Below, in pieces: positions 62,669-64,000 of a stretch of 64,000 nt of DNA; the first letter of the stretch is position 1, and each line of letters starts with the position of its first letter. Below the pieces are notes generated by a model. The model did not search any database. It was not told the DNA's origin and saw only the letters and a program-made list of their open reading frames with translations. Both the position numbers and the translations under genes were made by a program. Location: assembly GCA_026398815.1 (NCBI GenBank), contig JAPLSA010000017.1, positions 186,001 to 250,000 on the forward strand, in the 5' to 3' direction. The stretch is from Gammaproteobacteria bacterium (GTDB taxonomy: Bacteria; Pseudomonadota; Gammaproteobacteria; Nevskiales; Nevskiaceae).

Positions 62669-64000
62669 CGCCGTCACCACTGCTCGACGGCAGCCTGCCG
62701 ATCGCGCTGTTCCTGCTGGTGCTGACCCTGACCACGCGGCCGCTGGGCGGCTACCTGCAGCGAGTGTTCGACGGCGAACGGACCTGGCTGTCGCCGCTGC
62801 TCGGGCCGCTCGAACGCGGCTTCTACCGGCTGGCCGGCGTCAGCGCCGAACAGTCGCAGCGCTGGCCGCAGTACGCCACGGCGATGCTGGTGTTCAGCCT
62901 CGGCGGCTACCTGCTGCTGTTCGCCTTGCAGCAGGCCCAAGGGCTGCTGCCGCTGAATCCGCTGGGCCTGCCGGCGCCGTCGGCGGACCTGACGCTGAAC
63001 ACCGCGATCAGCTTCGTCACCAACACCAACTGGCAGAGCTACGGCGGCGAATCGACGCTGTCGCTGCTGAGCCAGATGCTCGGGCTGGCGGTGCAGAACT
63101 TCCTGTCGGCGGCCACCGGCATCGCGCTGGCCATCGCGCTGATCCGCGGCTTCGCCCGCGAGCGCGGCGCGGCGGCGGACCTCGGCAACTTCTGGGTCGA
63201 TATCACGCGCGCCACGCTCTACGTGCTGCTGCCGCTGTCGATCCCGATGGCGCTGTTCCTGGTCTGGCAGGGCGTGCCGCAGAGCTTGGTCGGCGCGGTC
63301 GACGCCACGACGCTTGAAGGCGCCAGGCAGACGATCGCCCAGGGCCCGGTGGCCTCGCAGGTGGCGATCAAGATGCTCGGCACCAATGGCGGCGGCTTCT
63401 TCAACGCCAATGCCGCGCATCCGTTCGAGAACCCCACCGCCGTCGCCAACTTCGTGCAGATGCTGGCCATCTTCCTGATCAGCGCCGCGCTGACCAACAC
63501 CTTCGGCCGCGCGGTGAAGAACGAATGGCAGGGCTGGGCGCTGTACACGGCGATGAGCCTGCTGTTCGTGGCCGGCGCCGGGCTGGCCTACTGGGCGGAA
63601 AGCGGCGGCAATCCGGCGGTGGCCGCGCTCGGCGTGGACCAGCAGATGAGCCTGGTGCAGTCCGGCGGCAACATGGAAGGCAAGGAAGCGCGCTTCGGCA
63701 TCGCCGCCTCGACCTTGTTCGCGACCATCACCACCGATGCCTCCTGCGGCGCGGTCAACGCGATGCACGACAGCTTCATGCCGCTTGGCGGCGCGGTGAC
63801 GCTGGTCAACATCCTGCTTGGCGAAGTGGTGTTCGGCGGCGTCGGCGCCGGCCTGTACGGCATGCTGCTGTTCGCGCTCGTAGCGCTGTTCATCGCCGGG
63901 CTGATGGTCGGCCGCACGCCGGAATATCTCGGCAAGAAGATCGAGGCCCGCGAGATCAAGCTGACGGTGCTGGCGATCCTGTGCATGCCGCTGGCGCTGC
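62665..64000 (+). CDS. kdpA: Potassium-transporting ATPase subunit KdpA (partial)
   Basis: About 445 codons are present before the right edge; full-length KdpA is about 560. The product has many membrane helices and the selectivity-filter-like blocks [30 protein letters not shown] and [16 protein letters not shown]. KdpA is the potassium-binding channel-like subunit of the high-affinity Kdp pump; kdpB and kdpC should follow. Confidence 0.95.
   Translation, partial: MTPSPLLDGSLPIALFLLVLTLTTRPLGGYLQRVFDGERTWLSPLLGPLERGFYRLAGVSAEQSQRWPQYATAMLVFSLGGYLLLFALQQAQGLLPLNPLGLPAPSADLTLNTAISFVTNTNWQSYGGESTLSLLSQMLGLAVQNFLSAATGIALAIALIRGFARERGAAADLGNFWVDITRATLYVLLPLSIPMALFLVWQGVPQSLVGAVDATTLEGARQTIAQGPVASQVAIKMLGTNGGGFFNANAAHPFENPTAVANFVQMLAIFLISAALTNTFGRAVKNEWQGWALYTAMSLLFVAGAGLAYWAESGGNPAVAALGVDQQMSLVQSGGNMEGKEARFGIAASTLFATITTDASCGAVNAMHDSFMPLGGAVTLVNILLGEVVFGGVGAGLYGMLLFALVALFIAGLMVGRTPEYLGKKIEAREIKLTVLAILCMPLAL

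Overview
The window is a high-GC chromosomal segment of a gammaproteobacterium. The gene order fabD-fabG-acpP-fabF-pabC-mltG-tmk-holB, the nudJ-mnmA neighbourhood, a type II secretion block beside a rhombosortase, and DUF1302 and Cyc2-like outer membrane proteins suggest the order Nevskiales (Nevskia/Solimonas-type bacteria). That placement is inference from gene content; no 16S gene is present. Genes are packed very tightly, and most operon partners share 1-4 bases as ATGA, GTGA or TGATG junctions.

Region 1 (1-8287) is the tail/baseplate end of a Mu/P2-like prophage, or of a phage-derived particle, that continues to the left of the window. Around a standard gp45-gp46-gp47-gp48-fibre series it carries two different alginate-lyase-like proteins. 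One is a PL7-like protein (224-1201). The other is a 1111-residue tail protein (2734-6069) whose C-terminus resembles PL5 and keeps the N-H...R...Y catalytic set. This is the most unusual part of the window: a tail apparently built to digest alginate-like exopolysaccharide.

Region 2 (8425-18383) has an orphan sigma-54 response regulator, then a long leftward operon: fabD, fabG, acpP, fabF (fatty acid elongation), pabB, pabC (folate precursor), mltG, tmk, holB and a PilZ gene. PabB has Ala where the E. coli enzyme has its active-site Lys. Region 3 (18418-24853) pairs a rhombosortase with gspG-H-I-J-K-L-M-N, the pseudopilus and inner-membrane platform of type II secretion. Region 4 (24853-27426) holds nudJ, a TauE/SafE permease and mnmA.

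Region 5 (27664-35219) is a signalling island. It contains a beta-propeller lipoprotein, a caspase-like/FKBP fusion, a very large Ser/Thr kinase with four 57-residue coiled-coil repeats and an FGE-like C-terminus, and its PP2C phosphatase. The caspase and kinase genes converge on a 13-bp perfect inverted repeat that encodes the last residues of both proteins. Region 6 (35535-37274) has a multihaem cytochrome and a small tRNA unit: an intact tRNA-Lys(CUU) and a tRNA-His that is about 10 nt short.

Region 7 (37288-44363) is a leftward seven-gene envelope operon: DUF4282, DUF1302 porin-like protein, two membrane-anchored beta-repeat proteins, a DUF4393-like protein, DUF445 and a LolA-like protein. 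It is probably a transport or envelope system without an assigned role. Region 8 (44702-49259) has a thioesterase, argA with a possible leaderless transcript, a pectinacetylesterase-like lipoprotein and bioA. Region 9 (49298-53817) is a two-component system divergent from a Cyc2-like cytochrome-porin, a cytochrome c and a cytochrome b561, a plausible electron-transfer chain. Region 10 (53895-64000) has ferredoxin fdxA, an AddB/AddA recombination pair, an unknown lipoprotein and the start of a kdp potassium-pump operon that runs off the right edge.
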